Of a stretch of DNA of 64,000 bases, positions 37,694 through 46,294 are shown piece by piece. Below the pieces are notes generated by a model. The model was given only the letters and a program-made list of their open reading frames with translations, was not told where the DNA came from and searched no databases. Source of the DNA: Pseudomonas sp. AB6 (GTDB taxonomy: Bacteria; Pseudomonadota; Gammaproteobacteria; Pseudomonadales; Pseudomonadaceae). The DNA lies in contig NZ_JAVIWJ010000001.1 of NCBI RefSeq assembly GCF_034314105.1, positions 1,799,501 to 1,863,500 of the forward strand, in the 5' to 3' direction. The translations under genes and the position numbers were made by a program. Positions within the stretch are counted from its first letter, which is position 1. Each line of letters opens with the position of its first letter.

Positions 37694-40075
37694 TCAAAAC
37701 AAGCCCATCTGACCACCAATCAACGTGCTGAAGTCGTCATTCACAAACGGCAAGATCGCGTCCGCCACAGGTTGCAGTTGGCGGGTGACGTAGTGGTCGT
37801 AGTCGATGGGTGCAGCTTGGGTTTCCAGTGGCTCAGGGCCCGCAGTGGTCATCAGATAGCTGATCCAACCGCCGCTTTGATATTGCCGCGGTCGACCTTG
37901 CCGGGCGTTGTATTCGTCGGCGATCCGCGCCGCGCGGACGTGGGGTGGCACGTTACGTTGGTAATCGTCCAGTTTACGCCGCAGCCGCTTACGGTAAATC
38001 AACAGGTCATCAAGCTCGCCTTTTAGAGTTTTGCGAACGTAATCGCGAACGTAGTCTTGGTACGGTTGCCGGTTGAAGATTCGCTCATAAAGCTCCTTCT
38101 GGAACTGCTGCGCTAATGGCGACCAATCCGTACGGACGGTCTCCAGCCCCTTGTAAACCATCTCGTTGCGACCGTCCGCTCGCGTAACCAAGCCTGCGTA
38201 ACGTTTCTTACTGCCCTCCTCGGCACCACGAAGGGTCGGCATCAGAAAGCGCCGAAAGTGCGTCTCGAATTGCAGCTCAAGCACGCTCTCCAGTCCAAAA
38301 GCCTCCCGCACATGCTTACGCCACCACTGATTCACACGTGCGACCAACGCCCGGCCAATCCGGGCGGCATCTTCCTCGGAGTGGGTGCTACGCAGCCAGA
38401 CGAAGGTCGAGTCGGTATCGCCATAGATCACGGCATAACCTTCAGCCTCAATCAGCTCGCGAGTCCTGCGCATGATTTCGTGACCGCGCAAGGTGATGGA
38501 CGACGCCAAACGCGGGTCGAAGAAGCGGCAGCCGCTGGACCCGAGCACGCCATAAAATGCGTTCATGATGATTTTCAGTGCCTGAGACAACGGCGCATTA
38601 CGCTCACGCTTCGCTATTTCGCGGCCTTCGGACACGCGCGCAATGATCGAAGGTAAACAATGCCGCGTGCGAGAGAAACGTGCGCCACGAAAACCCGGCA
38701 CCGACTCGGTATCACCGGGGTGGCGCAGGCCTTCAACCAGCCCCACCGGGTCAATCAGGAAGGTGCGGATAATTGACGGGTACAGGCTTTTGTAGTCCAG
38801 GACCAATACCGATTCGTAAAGACCCGGTTTCGAGTCCATGACAAATCCCCCAGGGCTGGCTTCAGGTGGGCGCTCACCCAGGTTTGGGGCAACAAATCCT
38901 TGGCGGTGCATCAATGGCATATAGAGGTTACTGAAGGCCGCAACTGATCCCCCGCTGCTGTCGACAGGCAAACCCGTCACAGAGGCCCGTTCCAGCAAAA
39001 ACGTCAGCAACTCGGTTTTGGCGAAGATTCGCGTCACCAGTTCGCAGTCCTTGAGGTTGTAGCGCGCCAACGCCGGCTTGTCCTCGGCAAACATGCGGTT
39101 TATTTCGTCCATCTTTTGGTAGGCGTTGTTGATCGCTTTACCCTCACCCAACAAGGTTTGGGCGACGTTTTCCAGGCTGAACGATGGAAAGCTCCAGGTC
39201 GCCGAACGCAGCGCTTCAATGCCATCGATGATCAAGCGCCCGGCCGCAGACGCAAAGTAATGATCGTTACGCGTTCCGTGCTCACGCCAACCCATTTCCT
39301 CGCCGCCGCGTCCGAGGCGTAACGGCACTTTCAGCCGTTGCGCATGTTCATGCAGCACTCGCAGATCGAATTGCACCAGGTTCCAGCCGATGATTGCGTC
39401 AGGGTCGTGTCGGACCAACCACTCGTTGAGTTTTTCCAGCAACTGCGCCCGGGTAGCGCAGTACTCAAACAGAAAATCGACCTCATCATCCACCCCATTG
39501 GGTGGCCCGAGCATGTAAACCTGACGCTGGCCACACCCCTCTAGCGCAATGGAATATAGCTCGCCACGGGCGGTGGTTTCGATGTCCAGAGAGACCAGCT
39601 TCAGTGACGGTCGATAGTCGGTCGCGGGTTTCATCTGCGCATTGAGCAGCAGGCCCTTAGCGTCTGGCTCTCCACTGAACGCCACGGGTGCAGTGATAAA
39701 CCGTTCCATCATGTAGCGTTCCGGCGGCCGAACATCCGCCTCGTAAACATCGACCCCGAAAGCGCGTAATTGCTTATCGATATTCATCAACTGCCGGTGC
39801 TGCTGGCAATACAAACCGAGCACAGGGCGGTGGCGAAAATCACACAGGCCTAACGGCTTGAATTGGAGGTTAAGTTCGCTGCGCAGTAATGAGGAGGCTC
39901 GCTCTTGTTGCTCAGCCGGAATGAACGCCACCGAGGGTTGGTGCGGTAGGCGAAGGTGCCGAGGGCCATCATCGGTAGCCAACCAGAACTCGACTTCGGT
40001 ACCGGAGGGCGTATCGCGCCAATGCCGGGTCAGAACGAAACCCTGCTGTAAATCCACTGTTGCAACCTCGATCAC
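37694..40075 (-). CDS. polB: DNA polymerase II (family B)
   Basis: 793 residues (E. coli 783). 3'-5' exonuclease motifs VSLDIETT and [12 protein letters not shown]; polymerase motifs [27 protein letters not shown] and IYGDTDSTF. The protein ends QMGLF, a C-terminal beta-clamp-binding motif like the QLGLF of E. coli Pol II. It works in replication restart and translesion synthesis. No LexA box was seen before the start at 40075, although in E. coli the gene is SOS-induced. Confidence 0.96.
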   Translation of the reverse strand: MIEVATVDLQQGFVLTRHWRDTPSGTEVEFWLATDDGPRHLRLPHQPSVAFIPAEQQERASSLLRSELNLQFKPLGLCDFRHRPVLGLYCQQHRQLMNIDKQLRAFGVDVYEADVRPPERYMMERFITAPVAFSGEPDAKGLLLNAQMKPATDYRPSLKLVSLDIETTARGELYSIALEGCGQRQVYMLGPPNGVDDEVDFLFEYCATRAQLLEKLNEWLVRHDPDAIIGWNLVQFDLRVLHEHAQRLKVPLRLGRGGEEMGWREHGTRNDHYFASAAGRLIIDGIEALRSATWSFPSFSLENVAQTLLGEGKAINNAYQKMDEINRMFAEDKPALARYNLKDCELVTRIFAKTELLTFLLERASVTGLPVDSSGGSVAAFSNLYMPLMHRQGFVAPNLGERPPEASPGGFVMDSKPGLYESVLVLDYKSLYPSIIRTFLIDPVGLVEGLRHPGDTESVPGFRGARFSRTRHCLPSIIARVSEGREIAKRERNAPLSQALKIIMNAFYGVLGSSGCRFFDPRLASSITLRGHEIMRRTRELIEAEGYAVIYGDTDSTFVWLRSTHSEEDAARIGRALVARVNQWWRKHVREAFGLESVLELQFETHFRRFLMPTLRGAEEGSKKRYAGLVTRADGRNEMVYKGLETVRTDWSPLAQQFQKELYERIFNRQPYQDYVRDYVRKTLKGELDDLLIYRKRLRRKLDDYQRNVPPHVRAARIADEYNARQGRPRQYQSGGWISYLMTTAGPEPLETQAAPIDYDHYVTRQLQPVADAILPFVNDDFSTLIGGQMGLF

Positions 40076-40203
40076 TTGAATCCACGATGTTTCTCATGCG
40101 CTGAGTCATCTGCGTCATAAACGGCCACACTATAAAGATTCGTTACGATTGTGACTGCGTTTTGTTTACTGTGATGCCTTTGCGAACCCATGGAGCGAAA
40201 CAC

Positions 40204-40575
40204 ATGCCGACTATTTCCCACCCAGTGAACATCGCCCAGGCCTTGGCTTCGCTGACCGCGCATTGGTCACCCAAAGTTGTCGGCCGGGTCAACGATCAAT
40301 ACATCAAGGTCGCCAAGCTCAAGGGCGAACTGATGTGGCACGCTCACGACGATGAAGACGAAACATTCATGGTGGTGTACGGCAGCTTGAAAATTCAGCT
40401 CCCGGACTCGGAAGTCGTTATCAATCCCGGTGAGTTCTTTACCGTTCCGCGCGGGGTTCGCCACAACCCGGTGGCCGAACAAGAGTGCGGGGTGATGCTG
40501 ATCGAAACAGTTACCACGCTCCACACCGGCACCGAAATCACTTCACGCAGCGTGCCCATCGACGCGCAACTTTAA
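40204..40575 (+). CDS. Small cupin-domain protein
   Basis: 123 residues from the ATG at 40204 with GGAG upstream. One cupin barrel: motif 1 HAHDDEDETFMVVYG (metal-binding HxH..E) and motif 2 NPGEFFTVPRGVRHNP (H). It likely binds a divalent metal. Substrate unknown; mannose-6-phosphate isomerase-like group. Followed by a GNAT gene 22 bp later, so likely co-transcribed. Confidence 0.85.
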   Translation: MPTISHPVNIAQALASLTAHWSPKVVGRVNDQYIKVAKLKGELMWHAHDDEDETFMVVYGSLKIQLPDSEVVINPGEFFTVPRGVRHNPVAEQECGVMLIETVTTLHTGTEITSRSVPIDAQL

Positions 40576-40597
40576 TCCTGAGGCCCTCCTGCCAACC

Positions 40598-41188
40598 ATG
40601 AACGCCCTGCCCCTCGAAACCTTCCTGACCGGGAATACCGTCGAACTTCAACCTTTGCAACTGAGCCACGCCTCGCGATTGCTGGAGGCCGCAGCCGATG
40701 GCCAGCTCTGGAACATGACCCTTACCGTAGTGCCCGGACCGGGCACGGTCGAGCAGTATGTTTCGACGGCGCTGGAGGGACGACAGGCTGGCACGGTGAT
40801 GCCCTTCGCGATCATTCAGCGCGAAACCGGCAGGCTGGTGGGGAGTACACGGTTTTGGAAAATTGACCGCAAGAATCGAAAGCTGGAAATTGGTCACACT
40901 TGGTTGAGCGAGTCAGTGCAGCGCTCGGGGATCAATACCGAAGTGAAGCACCTGCTGTTGATGTACGCCTTCGACGTCATGCACTGCGTGCGGGTGCAAT
41001 TTACCACCGACGAACTAAATGAAAAATCTCGGGCGGCTATCTTGCGCATTGGTGCGACGCAGGAGGGAATCGTCCGTCATGAACGCATCATGCCCGACGG
41101 TCGCAAACGCAATTCGGTGCGATTCAGCATCATCGATTCGGAGTGGCCAAATGTGAAAGCATTGCTGGAAGCAAAGATGCGTCGTTAA
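40598..41188 (+). CDS. GNAT-family N-acetyltransferase (RimJ/RimL-like)
   Basis: 196 residues. Opens with TVELQPLQLSHASRLLEAA and contains the acetyl-CoA pocket region EIGHTWLSESVQRSGINTEVKHLLLMYAFD and VQFTTDELNEKSRAAILRIGA, typical of RimJ/RimL-like enzymes that acetylate amino groups of proteins or small molecules. Directly downstream of the cupin gene. Confidence 0.9.
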   Translation: MNALPLETFLTGNTVELQPLQLSHASRLLEAAADGQLWNMTLTVVPGPGTVEQYVSTALEGRQAGTVMPFAIIQRETGRLVGSTRFWKIDRKNRKLEIGHTWLSESVQRSGINTEVKHLLLMYAFDVMHCVRVQFTTDELNEKSRAAILRIGATQEGIVRHERIMPDGRKRNSVRFSIIDSEWPNVKALLEAKMRR

Positions 41189-41595
41189 ACATACGAACTG
41201 CACTATCGCGCTACTGGCTCATTTAACACCGTTAATTCTTCAGGTCACAGAATTGGAAGTGACTGCAGATCTCAAGCGTTGCGCTGGTGCGGTGCGGCTG
41301 GCAGCACCGCATCCAGGCATGCATGCACCGGCAATCCGGCCCTCGATCAGGGCGGCAACCAAGTCAATTTCATTGACCCATTTACCGCCACCATTTCCAG
41401 AGCAGGCAAGCGTTCCATCATTGCCTTGGTGATCCCGGTATGGCCGCCGGAAATAACGCCGCGAATATTCGCCGCGTGTTCTTTCAAATAAGCTTCTTTA
41501 TAGTTTTAGCCCAGTTGCCGCCTAAAACTGAACAACCCCTCCCCCGACGGGTCAGACCCTTCGTGAATGAAACTGCCCTTACACAGGAATTACCC
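41189..41595. other. Gene-free stretch containing the dehydrogenase relic
   Basis: Apart from the remnant above I see no gene. Plus-strand frames across it lack a ribosome-binding site. The GST gene begins at 41596. Confidence 0.6.
41315..41505 (-). pseudogene. Remnant of a D-2-hydroxyacid dehydrogenase
   Basis: The minus-strand frame from 41505 reads YKEAYLKEHAANIRGV, then SGGHTGITKAMMERL and PALEMVAVNG, an N-terminal domain segment of D-isomer 2-hydroxyacid dehydrogenases. At about 41385 the frame shifts and the DNA continues as GGKWVNEIDLVAALIEGRIAG, which belongs near the C-terminal part of the NAD domain. About 190 codons between them and both termini are missing. It is a deletion relic, not a gene. 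Confidence 0.7.
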
Positions 41596-42225
41596 ATGAT
41601 CATCGTCCATCACCTGAACAACTCGCGCTCGCAGCGCATCCTTTGGCTGTTGGAAGAGCTGGCAATTCCTTACGAACTCAAGTGTTACCAACGCGATCCG
41701 AAGACCAACTTGGCGCCCCCAGAGCTGAAAGCAATCAACAATCTGGGTAAGTCGCCAGTCATCGAAGACGGTACAAATGTCCTCATCGAGTCTGCTGCGA
41801 TTATTGATTACTTGATTCGGCGCCACGGCCACGGGCAGCTTCAGCCAGACCCGTCGACAGCGGCGTATGACACATACGTGCAATGGCTGCACTTCGCCGA
41901 AGGGTCGGCGATGTTGCCGTTGATGCTTCACCTGTACGTCGCTCGTTTAGGGGGAGCAGGCAAGCCCTTGCACCCACGTATTGATTCGGAAGTGACCAAC
42001 TACCTGAGCTACATCGACGATGCGTTAAGCCACTCTAACTACCTGCTCGGCGATGAGCTGACCGGCGCCGATGTCCAGTTAAGCTTTATCGGCGACGTGG
42101 CCAAGCAATTCGGCAAATTGGGCGCTTACCCACACCTCGCCGCATGGGTAGACCGCACTCAGGCGCGCCCTGCTTATCAAGCCGCGTTGAAGAAAGGCGG
42201 CGAATACGTCTTCGCGCGCCGCTGA
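41596..42225 (+). CDS. Glutathione S-transferase family protein
   Basis: 209 residues from the ATG at 41596 with AGGA upstream; the frame extends to 41440 through the dehydrogenase relic but that part is not homologous. N-domain: HHLNNSRSQRILWLLEELAIPYEL, GKSPVIEDG, ESAAIIDYLI. C-domain: NYLLGDELTGADVQLSF. This resembles bacterial GSTs of the GstB/yeast Gtt1 type. The locus next to a broken gene suggests rearrangement. Confidence 0.9.
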   Translation: MIIVHHLNNSRSQRILWLLEELAIPYELKCYQRDPKTNLAPPELKAINNLGKSPVIEDGTNVLIESAAIIDYLIRRHGHGQLQPDPSTAAYDTYVQWLHFAEGSAMLPLMLHLYVARLGGAGKPLHPRIDSEVTNYLSYIDDALSHSNYLLGDELTGADVQLSFIGDVAKQFGKLGAYPHLAAWVDRTQARPAYQAALKKGGEYVFARR

Positions 42226-42330
42226 TCAGTCGCAAAGCCGCCGCAAACATGAGTGGCGGCGTTGCGCATTTGACGCGGGTTCCCTGATTCTCCAAGCTGA
42301 TGCCTTCAAATTTCACCAGGAACACATCGT

Positions 42331-43485
42331 GTGATTGATTTTTGCTGCCGCTGGCGCCGGTTTTTGTTTTGCGTCGCGCCTCTTTTTGCCCTGCTGGCTG
42401 CCTGCGATAATGGCGTCCCGAAAGTCACCCCGCCCGTGGTCACTACCTATGTCAGTGTCAAGTGGGAGGACCTGCCAGCCACCAGCGATGACGACCTGCT
42501 CGCGGGCTTCAATGCTTGGTATTCGGCGTGCGCACGGATGGCCAACGATAAAGTCTGGAAAACCACTTGCAGCGCCGCCGCCCAGATTCCACCTAACGCA
42601 GCAGCGGTTCGTGAATTCCTTAAGTCAAACCTGCAGGTGTATAGCCTGCGGTCGGCTGACAAAGGTACCAAGGGCTTGATCACCGGTTATTTCGAACCCA
42701 TTTATAAGGGCAGTCTTGAGCGCACCGATACGACCACGGTGCCGGTATATGGCGTGCCAGATGACCTTGTGGTGGTGGCGCTCGATAGCATTTACCCCGA
42801 ACTCAAGGGTAAACGGCTGCGTGGACGGCTTGAGGGTCGCACACTTAAGCCGTATGACGACGCCGCAACAATTGACCGTCAGGGAGCAAGCGCGCCGGTC
42901 TTGGCATGGCTAAGCAACCCGATGGACTTGCAGTTCCTACAGATCCAAGGTTCCGGCCGCATCCAATTAGACAGTGGCAAACAATTGCGCATAGGTTATG
43001 CCGACCAGAATGGTCATCCTTACAAACCCGTAGGACGTTGGCTGGTCGATCATGATCAGCTCAAGAAAGAAGAACTGAGCATGGGCCGCATTCGGGACTG
43101 GGCAACGGCCAACCCGGACCAGGTTCCAGAGTTGTTAGCGAGTAATCCAAGCTATGTGTTTTTCGGTATACGGCCCGAGAGCAACGAAGGCCCACGCGGC
43201 TCTCTTAACGTGCCTCTGACAGCCGGCTACAGCGTGGCGATTGATCGCAAAGTTATTCCACTGGGCAGCTTGCTTTGGCTCTCGACCACTCGCCCCAACG
43301 GCGGCGGCCCTATCGTACGTCCCGTTGCAGCACAGGATACCGGCGGCGCAATTGCCGGCGAAGTCCGCGCGGATTTGTTCACCGGTACCGGTGTGGAAGC
43401 AGGCGAACTGGCGGGAAATATGAAACAGGCTGGGCAAATCTGGTTGCTGTGGCCAAAAGACACGGCGATGCCTACGGTTCAATAA
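42331..43485 (+). CDS. mltA: Membrane-bound lytic murein transglycosylase A
   Basis: 384 residues starting at GTG 42331 (AGGA eight bases upstream). Lipoprotein signal with lipobox LLAAC (C25). MltA barrel and 3D domain: GLITGYFEP, LQIQGSGRIQL, YKPVGRWLV, FFGIRPESNEGPRGSLNVPLTAGYSVAIDR, and VAAQDTGGAIAGEVRADLFTG, whose Asp is the catalytic acid. It cleaves peptidoglycan glycan chains with 1,6-anhydro products from the outer-membrane inner face. Confidence 0.95.
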   Translation: MIDFCCRWRRFLFCVAPLFALLAACDNGVPKVTPPVVTTYVSVKWEDLPATSDDDLLAGFNAWYSACARMANDKVWKTTCSAAAQIPPNAAAVREFLKSNLQVYSLRSADKGTKGLITGYFEPIYKGSLERTDTTTVPVYGVPDDLVVVALDSIYPELKGKRLRGRLEGRTLKPYDDAATIDRQGASAPVLAWLSNPMDLQFLQIQGSGRIQLDSGKQLRIGYADQNGHPYKPVGRWLVDHDQLKKEELSMGRIRDWATANPDQVPELLASNPSYVFFGIRPESNEGPRGSLNVPLTAGYSVAIDRKVIPLGSLLWLSTTRPNGGGPIVRPVAAQDTGGAIAGEVRADLFTGTGVEAGELAGNMKQAGQIWLLWPKDTAMPTVQ

Positions 43486-43593
43486 GACAGGGCGAGCGCA
43501 TTGGGACAGCGTTGAACAGGTGCCTCTTCTCGAGTTCAACTCCCAATGCACCAATACCAAAAGGCAAAACCCCATCCTTGTAAGAACAAATCA

Positions 43594-43625
43594 TTCGCGG
43601 AGCGTCGTGCCCGACGCACCGCGAA
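43594..43625. repeat. Perfect-arm hairpin between converging mltA and SDR gene
   Basis: TTCGCGG-A-GCGTCG, a four-base loop, then CGACGC-A-CCGCGAA: 13 pairs with one mismatch. No T-run on either side. Could be a REP-like element or a factor-independent terminator lacking a U-tract. Confidence 0.5.
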
Positions 43626-43680
43626 GGATCCTTTGCCAACGCGCTAGCTGCTACTGAGAGCGACTACTACCTGTTTTACT

Positions 43681-44532
43681 TCAGTGCCCTTCTGGAAAAT
43701 CAGCGCCCAGTGTGGTGTTTTCCCACGTGTCGAAATCATGACGCAACAATTCGATTTTTTTGCGGGCCAATTCCAGTGCGGCTTTGCCCAGCAGCAAGCG
43801 CAGTGGTGGGTTTTTCGAACTGGCAGCGTCGATGATCGCTTGGGCGGCTCGCACCGGATCGCCTGCCTGGCTACCACTGCGTTTAAAGGTCTGGCGGCGG
43901 CGTTCTCCGGCGGTGGCGTCATAATCATCAATGACCGTGGCCGATGCCTTGATTGATGGACCGGCCCAGTTGGTGCGAAACGGACCGGGCTCAACGATTA
44001 ATACATCAATCCCCAACGGTTTGACTTCAATCGCCAGCGATTCGGAAATGCCCTCTACCGCAAATTTGGTGCCGTGGTAATAACCAGTGGCGCCAAAACT
44101 GGTGAGGCCGCCGATAGAGGATACGTTGATGATGATCCCACTGCGCTGCTTTCGCATCGTAGGCAACACCGCTTTGATCATGTCCACCAAACCGAAAACG
44201 TTGGCCTCGAACATTGCCCGTACGGGCTCGTCCTCGCCCTCTTCAATCGCAGCCAAATAGCCGAAACCGGCATTGTTAACCAGCGCGTCAATGCGGCCAA
44301 AGCGTTCGTTCGCTTGGCTCACCGCCTCAATGACCTGCTGTCGATTAGTAACGTCGAGCGCAAGCACCAATGAGGAATCTTCATGGCCTTTGACAATATC
44401 AGCAAGCGTCGAGGGATCACGAGCCGTCACCACAGCACGCCAGCCACGCGCCAATACCAACTTCGCCAGTTCGCGACCAAAACCGGTGGAGCAACCCGTA
44501 ATCAGCCATACGGGCTTATCTTTAGTCATCAT
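43681..44532 (-). CDS. Short-chain dehydrogenase/reductase
   Basis: 283 residues. Classical SDR: cofactor motif TGCSTGFGRELA (TGxxxGxG), LVNNAGFGYL (NNAG), INVSSIGG and YYHGTK (YxxxK catalytic pair), then VEPGPFRTNW. Substrate unknown. An ATG one codon later (44529) is possible. Transcribed alone; converges with mltA. Confidence 0.92.
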   Translation of the reverse strand: MMTKDKPVWLITGCSTGFGRELAKLVLARGWRAVVTARDPSTLADIVKGHEDSSLVLALDVTNRQQVIEAVSQANERFGRIDALVNNAGFGYLAAIEEGEDEPVRAMFEANVFGLVDMIKAVLPTMRKQRSGIIINVSSIGGLTSFGATGYYHGTKFAVEGISESLAIEVKPLGIDVLIVEPGPFRTNWAGPSIKASATVIDDYDATAGERRRQTFKRSGSQAGDPVRAAQAIIDAASSKNPPLRLLLGKAALELARKKIELLRHDFDTWENTTLGADFPEGH

Positions 44533-44667
44533 AAATTATGGTCCTATAAAATTTCCGTAGCGCTCAAAGGGCGCCGGGTATTAAAAACCTGTATCGGTGG
44601 CCGTTAATTGCGTGGACACCCTAAGTAGGCTTGATAGTCAAAACAACCAGAAAGTTCAAAAACAGGC

Positions 44668-45360
44668 TTACTCTGGTTCCATTTTCTTGCGCAGTACGTA
44701 GACCCGCCACATCGCATATAACGGAAGAAAATTCAGGCGATTTTGAATGTCGAAGCCCGCTTGCACGAACTCAGATTCCGCTATCTTTATAGGAATCACG
44801 AAGCAGTTTTGATGACCACTTTGTTTTCCCTGCGCCAGTCGTAATTGCTCTTGACGCTTACGCTTCCATGCGCTGAAGTTACCGTCAACCCATAACGAAA
44901 TGATCACGGTGTCACGAGTGACACGGTTCAATTGTTCAAGTAACGCCGCTCTGTGTCTGGCATCGCCAATGTGATGCAGCAAGTGCATGCAAAAGATACA
45001 GTCCACCGAGTTTTCGGGCAGTTCAATATCGAATAACGATATCTGTAATGTACGTATTCGCTTTACCACCGCCAACGGTTGTGAATCGCAGGCCGTTTGC
45101 AATATTACTGCCGAACTATCCGCCGCAATAATCACGCGGTTGGCTTTCTCTGCGAGTAACCGCCAGGATCTGCCTAAACCACATGGGAGGTCTAGAACGG
45201 TAGTCGGCTCACCCGCTAGCACAAGGGCTTTACGGGCAAGCTGCTCGTCTCGCCAGTGCGACAATCGCCGTACGGCGTCGCCCTGACATCTGCGAAAATA
45301 ATGCTGCGCATTGGCTTCGCCGTACTTTTGGAGAACGTTGAGCTTTACCGGATTAGTCAT
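44668..45360 (-). CDS. Class I SAM-dependent methyltransferase
   Basis: 230 residues. Motif I VLDLPCGLGRSWR, acidic post-I IAADSS, and MHLLHHIG in the place of motif IV. Ends with a basic tail. GGAG lies seven bases before the ATG. It lies 133 bp downstream of an OmpR-type regulator on the same strand, so it may be part of its regulon. Target unknown (small molecule or sugar/lipid). Confidence 0.85.
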   Translation of the reverse strand: MTNPVKLNVLQKYGEANAQHYFRRCQGDAVRRLSHWRDEQLARKALVLAGEPTTVLDLPCGLGRSWRLLAEKANRVIIAADSSAVILQTACDSQPLAVVKRIRTLQISLFDIELPENSVDCIFCMHLLHHIGDARHRAALLEQLNRVTRDTVIISLWVDGNFSAWKRKRQEQLRLAQGKQSGHQNCFVIPIKIAESEFVQAGFDIQNRLNFLPLYAMWRVYVLRKKMEPE

Positions 45361-45493
45361 GATTCTTCTCCGCTAGTCATTGATAAAAACCGTAACTAAC
45401 GGAGCGTCACAAAGGAGTTAATCCAGTGTGAAAATTTCATAGAATGACAATCAATTATTTCAAAACGTTACATGAACCTGAAAAACAATACAA

Positions 45494-46168
45494 CTAGGCT
45501 GAGGTGTGAATTCTGTAACCGACCCCGTGATAGTTATGCAGCAACGGAATATCGAACCCTTTATCGACAACTTTACGCAGCAAGTAGATATTGCTTCTTA
45601 AACTGTCACTGTCCGGCAGATCGCTCCCCCAGACTGCCTCTTCAAGCTCCTGCCGGCGAACGATAGCCGGACTTTTTAGCATCAGAACTGCTAATAATGT
45701 GAGGTTTATCGGATTTAACTTTAACGGTCGCCCGGCACGGGTAACCTCAAGCGCGTCCAAATCGTAGATCAAATCATGGATTTGGATAACGCGCTTCTGC
45801 ACGCCCTTTTTGCGCCGCGCAATGGCTTCAATACGTGCCAACAACTCTGACAATGCAAACGGTTTGACGATGTAATCATCAGCTCCGGACTTGAACCCCT
45901 TAAGGCGGTCAGGCAAATCATCTCGGGCAGTCAGCATCAAAATTGGCGTGTCCAATCGCGCATGCTCCCGAAGATTCCTACACAGCTGATTCCCATCCAT
46001 CCCGGGCAACATGACGTCGAGAATAATCGCGTCAAACGTCTCCGTTGCCGCAAGGTGCAAGCCGGTCAAACCGTCCGCCGCCCCTACTACTTCACAGCCT
46101 TTGAGCACCATGTACTCAGAGATACTATCTAAAATATCTTTATGGTCTTCGACAACAAGAATTCGCAT
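45494..46168 (-). CDS. Orphan OmpR/PhoB-family response regulator
   Basis: 224 residues from the ATG at 46168 (AGGA seven bases upstream). REC: ILVVEDHKD, phospho-acceptor in IILDVMLPGMDG, and YIVKPF; winged-helix C-domain ending YHGVGYRI. No histidine kinase is adjacent on either side. The gap downstream leads to a methyltransferase gene. Confidence 0.92.
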   Translation of the reverse strand: MRILVVEDHKDILDSISEYMVLKGCEVVGAADGLTGLHLAATETFDAIILDVMLPGMDGNQLCRNLREHARLDTPILMLTARDDLPDRLKGFKSGADDYIVKPFALSELLARIEAIARRKKGVQKRVIQIHDLIYDLDALEVTRAGRPLKLNPINLTLLAVLMLKSPAIVRRQELEEAVWGSDLPDSDSLRSNIYLLRKVVDKGFDIPLLHNYHGVGYRIHTSA

Positions 46169-46294
46169 GGTTTTTCCTACACTGCTCGTTATACAAGCCA
46201 CCTTGACGCTTAGTGTTCAGGGTGGCTAATGAAAATAACGTCAAAACTCTTCTTATTTTAGTAATAGGACCGTTGCAAGAGTCGACCACCCCTC

